From Spirosoma aureum (GTDB lineage: Bacteria; Bacteroidota; Bacteroidia; Cytophagales; Spirosomataceae), in NCBI RefSeq assembly GCF_011604685.1, contig NZ_CP050063.1:7791001-7855000 (forward strand): a stretch of 64,000 nucleotides of DNA, written 5' to 3'. The notes beneath the pieces were generated by a model. It saw nothing but the letters and a program-made list of their open reading frames with translations. It was not told the DNA's origin and searched no databases. Of this stretch, positions 33,210 through 42,059 are shown piece after piece (position 1 is the stretch's first letter; each line of letters opens with the position of its first letter). The translations under genes were made by a program, and so were the position numbers.

Positions 33210-35299
33210 TGATCGCCATCACCAACGAAGCGGGCGAAACACTCCAGCTGTTCGACGATCAGAACCTGGTCACCGAGCAGGCTGTCGCCTGGCTGACGGA
33301 TGATGAGCTGCCAGCTGAGATTTCCTATCCGATCGATGCGCCCCTAAATGACGCGAATAAGAAATTTGTGGGCAATGGCTACCGGGTGGATGCGGCTCTG
33401 CCTCGTCAAAACTTACCCGTCACCGTACAGCTGGAGGGCGTTTTGTACCGTCGCTGTGTGTTTTCGTTTAAGGTCCAGAATGGAAAACTCAATGGGTACC
33501 TCAAGATCGACTCAGCGGAGGTGTATGACAAACTCCGGCGGCTTACGCTACTGGAGGCACTGCCGGACGTCATTCGGTTAGGGACGGGTATTATCGATGC
33601 GGTGAATACTGTGACTCCAATCCTGGCGGATCGGATGAAAGCGATTGCGGCCATGCCCCCCGGGCAGTTTCCACTCACGTTTTTTCCGATTCGCAACGAA
33701 GGCTTTTGGGAAGACTCGCTCGATACTGTAAAACTGCCTGGCTTTACCAAACAAACCTACGTCAATGTCTGGCAGCGCCTGCCGACGGCTCAACCAGGCT
33801 TTCATCAGGACGGTGGCTTTGTGCCAGGAGAGCTCGGCTATACGGTTTCTCCCCAGTTTTATTTATCGTGGGTGCTGGAGCGTATTATGGCGCTGGCTGG
33901 CTACCGAATCGAATCCAGCTGGCTGGCCAGTGAGGAAGTACAACGGTTAGTGATTCTCAACCAGACGGCCATGAACGGTAAAATCGGGCCGATCTTTTCG
34001 GATCCGACCGGGATTCTACAGGGCCACCGGGTGACCGCTGGCATGCACCTGCCCGATATGAGCGTGTCAGACTTCCTGAAAGCCATCAAGGGGCGGTTTG
34101 GCCTGGTCTTCGGTTTCAATGCCAATACCCGAACCTGCTACATGGAACGCTTTGTGGATGTGGTGCGGGCGGGAGCCGCCATCGATCTGACCGAGTATCA
34201 GTCGGGCAATTACGACATCGATTCGCCCGATCTGAAAGGTTTTTCAGTCGCTGAGTTTATCGATTCGGGCGATGAGTTGTATAAAGATCAGAAAGGCAAC
34301 CTCATCCAGCCCGCTCCTTATGTATCCGGTCTGGGGGGACAGTCGATCAGTCTGAAGGTCGGTACCTGCCAGCTGATCAACGAGCCATCACCGCTCGCTC
34401 CGACGGGTCAGACTGCGCAGTGGCAGGTTCCGACTCTGCGTCAGGCCGGTAACACGCTCGACCCAAACTATAAAGCATCGGAGCGCTCATTGACCGATCA
34501 GGGCAAGCGGCCCAACGATATCGGTCTGAAACTGCTTTCCTACCGGGGTATGACCCAGGACAGCGCCGGGCATGCCTATCCGCTGGCGACCAATGATGTG
34601 CGTGACGGCCGTCAGGTCATCGTCGGCTCGCAGGCGCTCACCATCGGGGGACGCTTTGGAGCCTGGCGGCAATTCCTCAGAGCCTATTATTATTTCCGGG
34701 ATAACACCCAGAAAGTATCGGTACCGCTCCTGTTGCCGGTGGCCGTGCTCGCCCAGCTCCAGCTACATCGGGCCGTGGCCCTCTGCCTGGAAGATCAGAT
34801 TCGCCGGATCTATCTGATCGCCAAACTCCAGGCGGATTCGCCCGGCCAGTCGGGCAAAGCCATTGTTCGGCTCGAGGTGCTCAGTTTGCCCACTGGCATC
34901 GATCAGGCGGCTGACGTTGATGATCCGATTGTTTGGGTCGAGTGGGTTGCCAGTGCTGAAACGAGAACGGGCACGATCGGCAATGAAACGACGGTGAAAA
35001 CCTACACGGTCAAATTCTGGGCCGATCAGGCCAAAACCACGCCCGCTGTCGTCAATAATCTGGATCTGACCCTTCGACGGAAACGTTACGTCGGCTATGA
35101 TGCGCTGACGGATCAGTTCCGGGAAGTGTATGATGAAGGACAGCTCCATTATACCGGCAATGGCACCACGCAGGTGCTGGAAACCAATTACATCATTATG
35201 CAGGTGCGGCCCGTCATCAACGACACCGGTGATAAACCCAATTCACTTCGCCAAACGCTCCAGCTCGATCCGGGTGAGGGCTATTCGATACTGCCATGA
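33209..35299 (+). CDS. tail tip/baseplate hub-like protein, 696 aa
   Basis: A large soluble protein with a beta-rich N-terminus (about 1-110), a helical part containing LLEALPDVIRLGTGIIDAVNTVTPILADRM (shown here in two parts by its sense: helix then amphipathic helix, about 115-145), and a long beta body; a second domain begins near residue 560. The position between the fibre genes and the tape measure, and the size, fit a tail-tip or hub protein (gp27/gp44-like), which organises the distal tail. The assignment rests on position and general pattern only. It overlaps both neighbours by 1-4 bases. Confidence 0.55.
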   Translation: MIAITNEAGETLQLFDDQNLVTEQAVAWLTDDELPAEISYPIDAPLNDANKKFVGNGYRVDAALPRQNLPVTVQLEGVLYRRCVFSFKVQNGKLNGYLKIDSAEVYDKLRRLTLLEALPDVIRLGTGIIDAVNTVTPILADRMKAIAAMPPGQFPLTFFPIRNEGFWEDSLDTVKLPGFTKQTYVNVWQRLPTAQPGFHQDGGFVPGELGYTVSPQFYLSWVLERIMALAGYRIESSWLASEEVQRLVILNQTAMNGKIGPIFSDPTGILQGHRVTAGMHLPDMSVSDFLKAIKGRFGLVFGFNANTRTCYMERFVDVVRAGAAIDLTEYQSGNYDIDSPDLKGFSVAEFIDSGDELYKDQKGNLIQPAPYVSGLGGQSISLKVGTCQLINEPSPLAPTGQTAQWQVPTLRQAGNTLDPNYKASERSLTDQGKRPNDIGLKLLSYRGMTQDSAGHAYPLATNDVRDGRQVIVGSQALTIGGRFGAWRQFLRAYYYFRDNTQKVSVPLLLPVAVLAQLQLHRAVALCLEDQIRRIYLIAKLQADSPGQSGKAIVRLEVLSLPTGIDQAADVDDPIVWVEWVASAETRTGTIGNETTVKTYTVKFWADQAKTTPAVVNNLDLTLRRKRYVGYDALTDQFREVYDEGQLHYTGNGTTQVLETNYIIMQVRPVINDTGDKPNSLRQTLQLDPGEGYSILP

Positions 35300-35802
35300 C
35301 GGAACTGACCTACAAAGAGCTGGACATCAACCAGAAGATCAACCTGAAGGGCATTCTCTCGGCCTGGAATCAGATCGCCATCGAGCGCTTTCAGGGCGAA
35401 CTGGCCGAGAAAGTCTATACTAGCTCGCGCCGATCGAGCCGCAAGCGCTCCCGCCGGCGTCGCTATGCCTCCCGGCTGTCGGGTAAGTTGATGACCGACT
35501 GGCGCAGTCGGGTGTATGGCGACTCGTCGGGCGGTGGACTGCTGGGTACCCAGCTGAGCTTTCTGCTGTACGGGCGCTTTGTGGACATGGGGGTGGGCAA
35601 TGGGATTGATGCCGCTGAAGCCAAATGGCGACGGACCCGCAAGAATGGTGAGCCGACCACCCGCCAGCCCAAACGGTGGTATTCGAGGCGCAAAGGTTTC
35701 GAAACACACCGGCTGCGGGAGCTACTCACCCAGCATTACGTGAACGTCTCGCTCGATGCCCTGGAGAACTTCCTGGAGGGGGCCGTGACGATCCACGTGT
35801 AA
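35296..35802 (+). CDS. basic tail protein of the completion type, 168 aa
   Basis: A small protein with an Arg/Ser-rich basic segment (SSRRSSRKRSRRRRYASRL, about residues 44-62) and the stretch FLLYGRFVDMGVGNG, which I associate with head-tail or tail-completion proteins of Bacteroidota phages. Its ATG overlaps the previous stop by 4 bases. The next gene is the tape measure, 53 bases on. Confidence 0.6.
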   Translation: MTELTYKELDINQKINLKGILSAWNQIAIERFQGELAEKVYTSSRRSSRKRSRRRRYASRLSGKLMTDWRSRVYGDSSGGGLLGTQLSFLLYGRFVDMGVGNGIDAAEAKWRRTRKNGEPTTRQPKRWYSRRKGFETHRLRELLTQHYVNVSLDALENFLEGAVTIHV

Positions 35803-35855
35803 GGTTACTACTGAATCATTCGACTGGCTAACGCTTTCAAACCACGTTAGCCAAA

Positions 35856-38800
35856 ATGGGAAAATCACAGACAGACCGGGCGGTTATCGACCTGGTCATT
35901 AACGGTCAACAGTCCAAAACCTCGCTGAAAGAAATCGGCCTGGAGGCCACCCGGGCCCGATCGGCCCTGCTGAAAATGCGGGAGGCCGATGATCCGGCTG
36001 CTTATAAAGCGGCCCTGGCCGAGCACAACAAGCTCAAGGACTCCTACCGGCAGATGAAGGCCCGCATCGATGATACGTCGACGGCCTGGTCGCGCTTTAA
36101 AGCCAATACGGCCTCGACCATGGCCGGCATTGTGGGCGGCAATGTGGTGACCACTACGCTATCAGCCATCGTGGGCAGCGTCGGCAAAGCCATCACCAGC
36201 TACCGGGAATTCAATGCGGCCAGCCAGGAGCTCTCCGCCGTGACGGGTGCTACGGGTAAGGATCTAGAATACCTGAATCAACAAGCAGCTCGAACAGGGC
36301 CGTCCGTCGGTAAATCAGGCGCTGAGATGCTGGAGGCCTACAAGCTCATGGCCTCAGCAAAGCCCGAACTGCTGGCTCAGAAAGAGCTACTCGTTCAGAC
36401 AACTCAGGCCGCACTAACCCTCGCGCAGGCCGGTAAGATCGACCTGGCTCAAGCGACTAGTGTCACTGCTGAATCGCTGAATCAATTTGGTGCCAGTGCT
36501 GACCAGGCGAACCGGTTCATTAACGTCATTGCGGCGGGTGCCAAAGAGGGCTCGGCAGAAATAGTCGACATGGGTGTGGCATTGAAAAACACTGGTACAG
36601 TAGCCGCTGCCCAGGGCGTGAGTTTCGAGCAGACGAATGCGGTCCTGCAAAGCCTGTCGACCATCGCCCTGAAAGGTGGCGAGGCCGGCACGCAGCTCCG
36701 CAACGTATTACTCACCCTCGGCGCTGGCTCCGACGATACCAACCCACGGGTTGTAGGACTGGAGAAAGCACTGGAGAACCTGGGCAAAAAGAATCTGTCG
36801 ACTGCTGAAATGACCAAATTATTTGGCAAGGAAAACATTACAGCGGCTCAGCACATCATTGCCCATCGAGGTGAAATTGCCGAGTTAACCACGAAAATCA
36901 CCGGTACACAGGAGGCTTTTTCGCAGGCCGCGACCAACAACAAATCACTCGATCATCAGCTGGAAATCTTCTGGGCGAGAGTGGAAGGGCTGGCCGTTTC
37001 GCTGGGAACATCACTGATTCCTGCGTTTACCCAAGTGGTCGAGTGGGCAACCAGTCTCACCAATGTCCTCAACTCAGCCGTTACGCCTGCATCGGATGCG
37101 GCAGCCATGGCTTTTCAGGATCAAAAAACCAAGGTTATGGAGCTAAATCAGAGCTTAACCCCGCTCCTGACTCGCCATGATCAACTGACAGCCAAAACCA
37201 TTCTGACCAAAGATGAACAGACTGAACTCAAGAAGATCGTCGGTGAGGTAGCCAACATCGTGCCATCAGCGGTCACCGAGTTCGATAAATACGGGAACGC
37301 ACTGGGCATCAATACCGAAAAGGCCAGAGAGTTTATCCGGGTGCAGCAGTCGATGCTGAAGGTCAAAAACGAGGAAGCGATTCGCACGCAAACCGCTGCG
37401 CTGAAAGACGATGAAAACCAGCTGGCTGAAAACCTCGCCTATCGCAAGAAAGCAACGACGGGTGCCTGGGATGTGATTCAGGCGACGCAGGACGAGCTCA
37501 GGGAGCTGGATGCTGCCAACCGAAAATTAAGTGAAACGATCGAAGGGCGTAAGGCTCTACTGAAGGATCTGCGAGGAGAAAACCTGAAAGTGCCGACCAT
37601 CACCCCAACCGGCACGCCTAAAGCCAGTACCGGTGGTCCGGACGGCAAGGGTGGCGGCAAACCCTCTGGCCCTAGTGAGGATGAGAAAAAGGAAGCTGAA
37701 AAAGCAAAACGGCTAGCCGATGAAAAGAAAAAGGCCAATGCGGACGCTATACTCGCTACTCAAAATCTAAAAGCTAAAGCAACTAAGGATGACAGAGAGC
37801 GAGAGTTAGCGCAGGCTGAATTCGAGGCAGAGCAAGAGCGAAAAAGACTCAAGGAGTCCAAGGCGGGGGCTACCCAAAAGGCCGCATGGATGAAGGCCAT
37901 CGAGGATAAGCTGCTTGTCGACAAGAGCGAGATTGAAGAGAAGTACACCAAGAAGCAGTTGGAGGAACAGGAAAAACAACTGGAGAATCTACGCAAAGCT
38001 GCTGAAGAAGAACTGGAGCTTAAGAAGAAAATTAAGCTGGCTGAGATAACTATGGCAGTTGCCAACGGCGACATGACCAAAGAAGAGGGTGAAAAGGCCA
38101 AACTAAATGCCGAGCAGGCATTTCTGGAAGCCAAAAAGATTTTAAATGAAGCCCATTATCAATCTTTGCTCGACCTCTATAAAGATTTCACAGATAAGCA
38201 GACTGCCATTGCTGAAAGCAAAAAAATGGACAGTGACAAGCTGGAGGGTGAAATAACGACTAACCAGGCAGACCAGGTAGTCGCCCGTAAAGCGATCACG
38301 CAAAGTGAGATTGATGCAGATAAGGAAAAGGCCAAACAGGAGGAACAGACCGCCAAGAATACTCATGATACCAAGAAGAAGATTTTCAATGACTCGGTAG
38401 TTGTTATAAAGGAATTCTTCAACGAGAACACGGCTATTTATAAGGCAGCCATGATCGCTCAGCAAGCCTGGGCGTTAGGGGAAGTAGCGATTAACTACAG
38501 TCGTGCTGTCATGGCTAGTATTGCCTCTGCTTCCAGCATTCCCTTTCCTGGAAACATTTTGGCAATTGCTAAAAGTTTGGCACTTCCAACACTTCAGGCA
38601 GCTGCTGCCGTTGCGAACATACGCTCCCAGAAATTTGATTCGCCAACGTTTGCGGACGGTGGGTTCACCGGGTTACAGGATATGGATGGAGCACCATCTG
38701 GCTTTATTGATGGACCAACCCGGTTTAACCTAGGCCGTCGTTCCTATATTGCTGGTGAAGCGGGTCGCGAATTTGTGATCTCCAACAAATCGCTCCGTAA

Positions 38801-39092
38801 CCCGGTGGTAGCTGACTTTGCCCGGATCATGGACTCGGCTCAGAAGACGGGGAATTACTCGCAGTTGGCGATGTCTGGGGGAGCTCCCTCGGCCATACCG
38901 ACAGCAACAGCTGCTCCCGCATCGAGTAATTCCGATATGTCGAATCAACTGTTAATGCAACTCATTGCCGAGCAGCAGACCACGCGGGAGGTGATGAAAG
39001 CCTTTGCTCAGCGGCCGATTATGCAGAACTACCGGCTCCGGGAGCAATTTGATGACAACATTCAGGAAGCCCGGGATAGCAACAAACTATAA
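35856..39092 (+). CDS. tape measure protein
   Basis: 1078 residues, the second largest phage protein here. Residues about 1-80 are a charged coiled coil, followed by a Gly/Ala/Thr-rich hydrophobic region (about 85-115). A TP901-type core has LSAVTGATGKDLEYL and SADQANRFINVIAAGA (about 125-240). Long coiled coils then run to about residue 840, and a hydrophobic stretch (about 885-930) leads to a beta-rich end. Tape measure proteins fix tail length and help DNA entry; by the usual rule of about 1.5 Angstrom per residue this suggests a tail of about 160 nm. With no sheath gene visible, the virion is probably a siphovirus. Confidence 0.9.
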   Translation: MGKSQTDRAVIDLVINGQQSKTSLKEIGLEATRARSALLKMREADDPAAYKAALAEHNKLKDSYRQMKARIDDTSTAWSRFKANTASTMAGIVGGNVVTTTLSAIVGSVGKAITSYREFNAASQELSAVTGATGKDLEYLNQQAARTGPSVGKSGAEMLEAYKLMASAKPELLAQKELLVQTTQAALTLAQAGKIDLAQATSVTAESLNQFGASADQANRFINVIAAGAKEGSAEIVDMGVALKNTGTVAAAQGVSFEQTNAVLQSLSTIALKGGEAGTQLRNVLLTLGAGSDDTNPRVVGLEKALENLGKKNLSTAEMTKLFGKENITAAQHIIAHRGEIAELTTKITGTQEAFSQAATNNKSLDHQLEIFWARVEGLAVSLGTSLIPAFTQVVEWATSLTNVLNSAVTPASDAAAMAFQDQKTKVMELNQSLTPLLTRHDQLTAKTILTKDEQTELKKIVGEVANIVPSAVTEFDKYGNALGINTEKAREFIRVQQSMLKVKNEEAIRTQTAALKDDENQLAENLAYRKKATTGAWDVIQATQDELRELDAANRKLSETIEGRKALLKDLRGENLKVPTITPTGTPKASTGGPDGKGGGKPSGPSEDEKKEAEKAKRLADEKKKANADAILATQNLKAKATKDDRERELAQAEFEAEQERKRLKESKAGATQKAAWMKAIEDKLLVDKSEIEEKYTKKQLEEQEKQLENLRKAAEEELELKKKIKLAEITMAVANGDMTKEEGEKAKLNAEQAFLEAKKILNEAHYQSLLDLYKDFTDKQTAIAESKKMDSDKLEGEITTNQADQVVARKAITQSEIDADKEKAKQEEQTAKNTHDTKKKIFNDSVVVIKEFFNENTAIYKAAMIAQQAWALGEVAINYSRAVMASIASASSIPFPGNILAIAKSLALPTLQAAAAVANIRSQKFDSPTFADGGFTGLQDMDGAPSGFIDGPTRFNLGRRSYIAGEAGREFVISNKSLRNPVVADFARIMDSAQKTGNYSQLAMSGGAPSAIPTATAAPASSNSDMSNQLLMQLIAEQQTTREVMKAFAQRPIMQNYRLREQFDDNIQEARDSNKL

Positions 39093-39096
39093 AAAG

Positions 39097-39152
39097 AAAA
39101 GCTGAATTGTTTGGATGTCAAATTTTGCCGCCATTCACACAATTCAGCTTTT
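39097..39152 (+). terminator. long terminator after the tape measure
   Basis: A 14-bp perfect stem (AAAAGCTGAATTGT with ACAATTCAGCTTTT) with a 28-base loop. The stem ends in TTTT, so it can terminate on either strand. It marks the end of the tail operon. Confidence 0.7.
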
Positions 39153-39160
39153 CACTATAT

Positions 39161-39197
39161 ACGATTTTGGTAACTTACCCACATTAACCAAAATCGT
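39161..39197 (+). promoter_or_regulatory. 11-bp perfect inverted repeat just ahead of the lipoprotein start
   Basis: ACGATTTTGGT (39161-39171) pairs with ACCAAAATCGT (39187-39197); the ATG follows at 39201. It could be an operator or a leader hairpin that hides the ribosome site. Confidence 0.55.
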
Positions 39198-39200
39198 TGT

Positions 39201-39710
39201 ATGAAGCACCTCTCCTTGTTCCTTCTAAGTCTATTCCTATTAACGGGTTGCGCCAAAACCCAGTACTATTACCTTGCCGACACCTCGACAGATCTGTATC
39301 AGATGGCTAATGAACAGAGTCTGATTATGGCTAGCGTCATACCAACAGACACATTGATGAGTTGGGAAAAGTTGAAAAGAGCCGATGGCCATTTTGTTCG
39401 AGTAAGGCATCAGGCGGGTAGCGGCTGGGTTCGATCCCTTGGCTATCAGTATCTCTACTCGGTTCGCATTCGTTCGTCCTTATTTGGTGGGGGTAGCTCA
39501 ACCTATACCACATCATACTCTGGGTTAAGGCCACTGGACATGAGTAAGCCCGTCCACGTGCGAGCGCATACCCGTACAACAAAATCAGGGAAGACTGTCT
39601 ACGTTCGAGAACATACTCGAAGTCGCCCTGGAAGCAGCAGTTATCGATCTTCATCCAAAAGTTATCGCAGCAGTGGTAGCAGCCGCAGCAGCTATCGAGG
39701 ACGACATTAA
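39201..39710 (+). CDS. lipoprotein with SH3-like pattern and Ser/Arg-rich tail, 169 aa
   Basis: The signal MKHLSLFLLSLFLLTGC is a lipobox with Cys at residue 17. A domain with beta-strand spacing follows (about residues 35-100, with GWVRSLGYQYLYS) that resembles bacterial SH3-like folds. The end is rich in Ser, Arg and Tyr (about 128-169) and looks disordered. It is the first gene after the tail operon and could be a lysogenic conversion gene expressed from its own promoter. AT-richer than the late genes. Confidence 0.65.
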   Translation: MKHLSLFLLSLFLLTGCAKTQYYYLADTSTDLYQMANEQSLIMASVIPTDTLMSWEKLKRADGHFVRVRHQAGSGWVRSLGYQYLYSVRIRSSLFGGGSSTYTTSYSGLRPLDMSKPVHVRAHTRTTKSGKTVYVREHTRSRPGSSSYRSSSKSYRSSGSSRSSYRGRH

Positions 39711-39769
39711 TGCATTACAGTCAATTTTAACATCGCTCCTGAGTCAAAGCCAATAACCTTACAGTTTTC

Positions 39770-40366
39770 ATGAAATCAATTATTGTCCTACTCCTTTTAA
39801 TTGCTCAATTGGCATTCGCTCAATCGCCTGTTACGCGGGATCAGATGAGTCAAACAAATCGGGTTTCTAAAGAGCAATTAAGCGCTGGTTACCAAACGGC
39901 TGTTACTGGATGGGTTGTTCATACAGATGATACCCTTCAATTAGGAAAAGGGTCAATGCCTGACAAGCGGTTTGCCTTTATTTATGAATCCCTAACCAGC
40001 TTTAATTACGCCAACTCAGCCAATTCGCCCAATGCCTATGATAGGCGAAACTACCTCAATTCGAATATGAGCGGCCAGCGGGTTCGCGTAAAAGAGTTGC
40101 TCCAATACGGTACTAAGCGCACTGGCTACACAATGATAGCCAAGGTAGGCGTTGGCAATATTGTTAATTACTGGATCGAGATCGACAATGCCGTCGAAGC
40201 TGGTGAAATTCTACCTCCTGAACGCTACAGAACGGCCAAGAAGTCAGAAGCAATTAGTACTTCCGGCAGCGTAGCGGATGAGTTAAAAAAACTAAAGGAG
40301 CTTATGGATGCTGGTGTAATTACCAAAGAGGAATTTGAGGCCCAGAAAAAGAAGCTTTTAAATTAA
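39770..40366 (+). CDS. exported protein with SHOCT-type C-terminus, 198 aa
   Basis: An N-terminal export signal (MKSIIVLLLLIAQLAFAQ), a beta-rich domain of about 130 residues, and a C-terminal LKKLKELMDAGVITKEEFEA, which is the SHOCT consensus (short C-terminal helical domain). It follows the lipoprotein gene by 59 bases and may be co-transcribed. SHOCT tails often mediate oligomerisation or membrane attachment. This looks like a moron gene rather than a structural part. The terminator at 40432 follows. Confidence 0.7.
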   Translation: MKSIIVLLLLIAQLAFAQSPVTRDQMSQTNRVSKEQLSAGYQTAVTGWVVHTDDTLQLGKGSMPDKRFAFIYESLTSFNYANSANSPNAYDRRNYLNSNMSGQRVRVKELLQYGTKRTGYTMIAKVGVGNIVNYWIEIDNAVEAGEILPPERYRTAKKSEAISTSGSVADELKKLKELMDAGVITKEEFEAQKKKLLN

Positions 40367-40431
40367 TCCAATTGGCTATAAGCAAAAACGCCTCAGCCAA
40401 CCCCACACAAAAACTCCGGCTTATTTATCAA

Positions 40432-40475
40432 GGAAAGCAGCCCGGCATTGATTGTCTGACTGCTTTCCTTCTTTG
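40432..40475 (+). terminator. terminator after the SHOCT-tailed gene
   Basis: GGAAAGCAG pairs with CTGCTTTCC around a 19-base loop, and TTCTTTG follows. About 65 bases downstream lies TTATTTGGATTAATTTCG, a possible promoter for the 93-residue gene. Confidence 0.65.
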
Positions 40476-40609
40476 TATGTACACGGAAAAGTATATACGT
40501 ATATAATATATGAAAGATTATTTGGATTAATTTCGGGATTGCCCGGTGACTCGACACGCTGGGCAGACGTATTCAACTAAAACTTTCATTTTTAATTCTC
40601 ATTACAGGC

Positions 40610-40891
40610 ATGAGTAACACACCCCCTGGAATACCTGAGCACCTATTTATTCAGAATCCTTTGTCCGGTAGGCTGATCAATGTGCTGCCGCTTTTTGATT
40701 TTTTAACCAATACGTTTGCCGGTTCCCAGGAAGCCGTCTCTCATCTCCAGCTTGTGCACGATTTCTTAAGCACCTGCGCTGTGAAGGGAATGGACGATTC
40801 GGATATCAATGTCGAGTATCTGGCTAGTATGAACTATACACTCATTATGTTCCGTCAGGTCTTTGAAAAAATGCAGGAAGTCAAGGCATAA
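40610..40891 (+). CDS. small protein of unknown function, 93 aa
   Basis: A soluble, mainly helical protein with no signal peptide, coding-like codon use, and a Pro-rich start (SNTPPGIPEHLF). A terminator follows 40 bases behind the stop. No family is recognised. Its separate promoter region and terminator show it is a single-gene unit at the right edge of the phage late region. Confidence 0.6.
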   Translation: MSNTPPGIPEHLFIQNPLSGRLINVLPLFDFLTNTFAGSQEAVSHLQLVHDFLSTCAVKGMDDSDINVEYLASMNYTLIMFRQVFEKMQEVKA

Positions 40892-40930
40892 TGCCTACTC
40901 AAACTAACAACGAAACCAATTGGGCACTGG

Positions 40931-40958
40931 CCCGACCTGAGCAGGTCGGGCTTTTTTT
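40931..40958 (+). terminator. strong intrinsic terminator
   Basis: CCCGACCT pairs with AGGTCGGG around GAGC, with seven T residues after the C. A related half-site (GGTCGGGCTTTTTTTG) appears at 41660-41676. Confidence 0.85.
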
Positions 40959-40997
40959 GTATGTTTACTTAAACTAAACTTTACCTCGAATACGGCC

Positions 40998-41369
40998 ATG
41001 AATCGGCATCTCATCGATCCCATTGAAGAAGCCAAACTCGACGCAGGCATTAAAGAGATCGTGCTCTTGCTGCAACTCCACCAGGTTGAAACGTTTGAGT
41101 CATGCCAGGGCGGCATAGGTCACTGTTTCTCCGAACCAACCGTACGTTTTTATGGCGATAAATTTGAGGGCCTTCGTGTGGCACATATCTGCCTACAAAA
41201 CGACCTCCCTATTCAACAGATAAGGAGGTCATTTGACGTGTACGACAATGAATTACATCAGCCGTTTTGGGAAGTGGTTTTTAAGCCAACTAACCCGGTA
41301 GGCACCTTGCAATTAGACACCCAGGCGGGTGTCTTTGTTGGCGTCGATCACAGCCTGGCACAATGCTGA
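40998..41369 (+). CDS. small protein of unknown function, 123 aa
   Basis: An alpha/beta protein with ESCQGGIGHCF (about residues 34-44) and a strand-rich C-terminal half. The Cys and Gly-rich turn could bind metal, but there is no recognised motif. The composition is AT-richer than the late genes. It is the last gene before the RNA block. Confidence 0.55.
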   Translation: MNRHLIDPIEEAKLDAGIKEIVLLLQLHQVETFESCQGGIGHCFSEPTVRFYGDKFEGLRVAHICLQNDLPIQQIRRSFDVYDNELHQPFWEVVFKPTNPVGTLQLDTQAGVFVGVDHSLAQC

Positions 41370-41687
41370 CAGAGCGGCTTTCCGCCGGTTCCTGACCGTT
41401 TATTAACGGTTTCAATATTGTTTCCTTCTGTACACCGGTCATTGTTGTGGTGAACAGTTTGCTTGATCGAATGAAAAGGGGCTACTTTAGCCATAATCAG
41501 TTTTGTAATTAGGTGAAACAATCGATTTAACAATCAAATTTCATCGAATCCATGTTACCCATTGCTTCTGATTTGGGACTATTTCTTTCTGATTTGGGAC
41601 ATTTTCAATAGTCCTTGCTTTTACCCTATTCTGACTACTCCTATACGTTCGATCTGAGAAGGTCGGGCTTTTTTTGTAGCTTTGCAG
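41370..41687. other. 318-base gap with repeated IS21-end-like sequence
   Basis: No gene is supported. It contains two tandem copies of a TGATTTGGGAC unit (41565-41606) and the half-terminator at 41660-41676. Everything else is unremarkable AT-rich sequence. Confidence 0.5.
41565..41606. repeat. two tandem copies of a 21-base unit
   Basis: CTTCTGATTTGGGACTATTTC (41565-41585) and TTTCTGATTTGGGACATTTTC (41586-41606) are nearly identical. A third related copy, TCAATTCGGGACATTTTCTT, is at 50322-50341. Repeated about-20-base end units with this core occur at the ends of IS21-family elements, so these may be remnants of one; no transposase gene is present. Confidence 0.4.
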
Positions 41688-41813
41688 TGCCTAATTGTTT
41701 AGTACGTTTCCGTGGGGACCGATGCCGCCTGGTCGAGTAGGTGGTACTGGTCCCCCGTTTCTGCATTATAATGGTGCAGAGAATTGAACCTGCGGAAGCG
41801 GAACAATTAGGCA
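41688..41813 (-). ncRNA. candidate structured RNA closed by a 12-bp stem, 126 nt
   Basis: TGCCTAATTGTT (41688-41699) and AACAATTAGGCA (41802-41813) are perfectly complementary and enclose three hairpins: GGGGACC with GGTCCCC (41714-41755, with inner pairs), TCTGCA with TGCAGA (41760-41780), and CTGC-GGAA-GCGG with a GNRA-type tetraloop near 41790-41801. On the - strand the last arm carries GGTTCAATTC, like a T-loop. It lies downstream of three tRNA genes and looks like a processed or degenerate tRNA-associated RNA. Neither strand is proved; - is chosen because of the adjacent tRNAs. Confidence 0.45.
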
Positions 41814-41859
41814 ACGGGTCAGAGCAGTACCTCCTTTTCGGAATATAAGTGCTTACCAC

Positions 41860-41896
41860 AGAAGCACCCCGAACCTATATAGGCCGGGGTGCTTCT
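41860..41896. terminator. 12-bp hairpin below the tRNA cluster
   Basis: AGAAGCACCCCG pairs with CGGGGTGCTTCT around a palindromic CCTATATAGG loop. It separates tRNA-Ser from the folded RNA element, so it may terminate or process the - strand tRNA transcript. The T-run is weak on both strands. Confidence 0.55.
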
Positions 41897-41902
41897 GATT
41901 TG

Positions 41903-41987
41903 CAGAGAGGGCGGGGTTCGAACCCGCGAGACGATTAAGTCTGACACGTTAGCAGTGTGTTGGTTTCAGCCACTCACCCACCTCTCT
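41903..41987 (-). tRNA. tRNA-Ser (anticodon GCU)
   Basis: On the - strand the gene runs AGAGAGG at the 5' end to CCTCTCT plus discriminator G at 41903, 85 nt. The anticodon loop is CTGCTAA in ACACTGCTAACGTGT, anticodon GCU. The long variable arm and GGGTTCGAACCCC T-arm fit tRNA-Ser. Another tRNA-Ser(GCU) of different sequence is at 54422. Confidence 0.9.
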
Positions 41988-42059
41988 ATAAAAGGGGCAA
42001 CAAGCCAGCCAGGTCTTAATTGGCGATCGAAGTATCCCGGCTGTACGGCACCCTTTGGT
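41988..42059 (-). other. 72-nt tRNA-sized gap between tRNA-Ser and tRNA-Tyr
   Basis: Exactly a tRNA length separates the two tRNAs. The sequence shows no complete cloverleaf: a GCCAG/TTGGC-type stem-loop can be drawn on the + strand (loop GTCTTAA), but there is no proper T-arm or acceptor. It may be a decayed tRNA. Confidence 0.35.

Noticed and set aside
41988..42059. A tRNA gene in the gap between tRNA-Ser and tRNA-Tyr
   Set aside because: No complete cloverleaf could be drawn on either strand: acceptor and T-arm do not pair.
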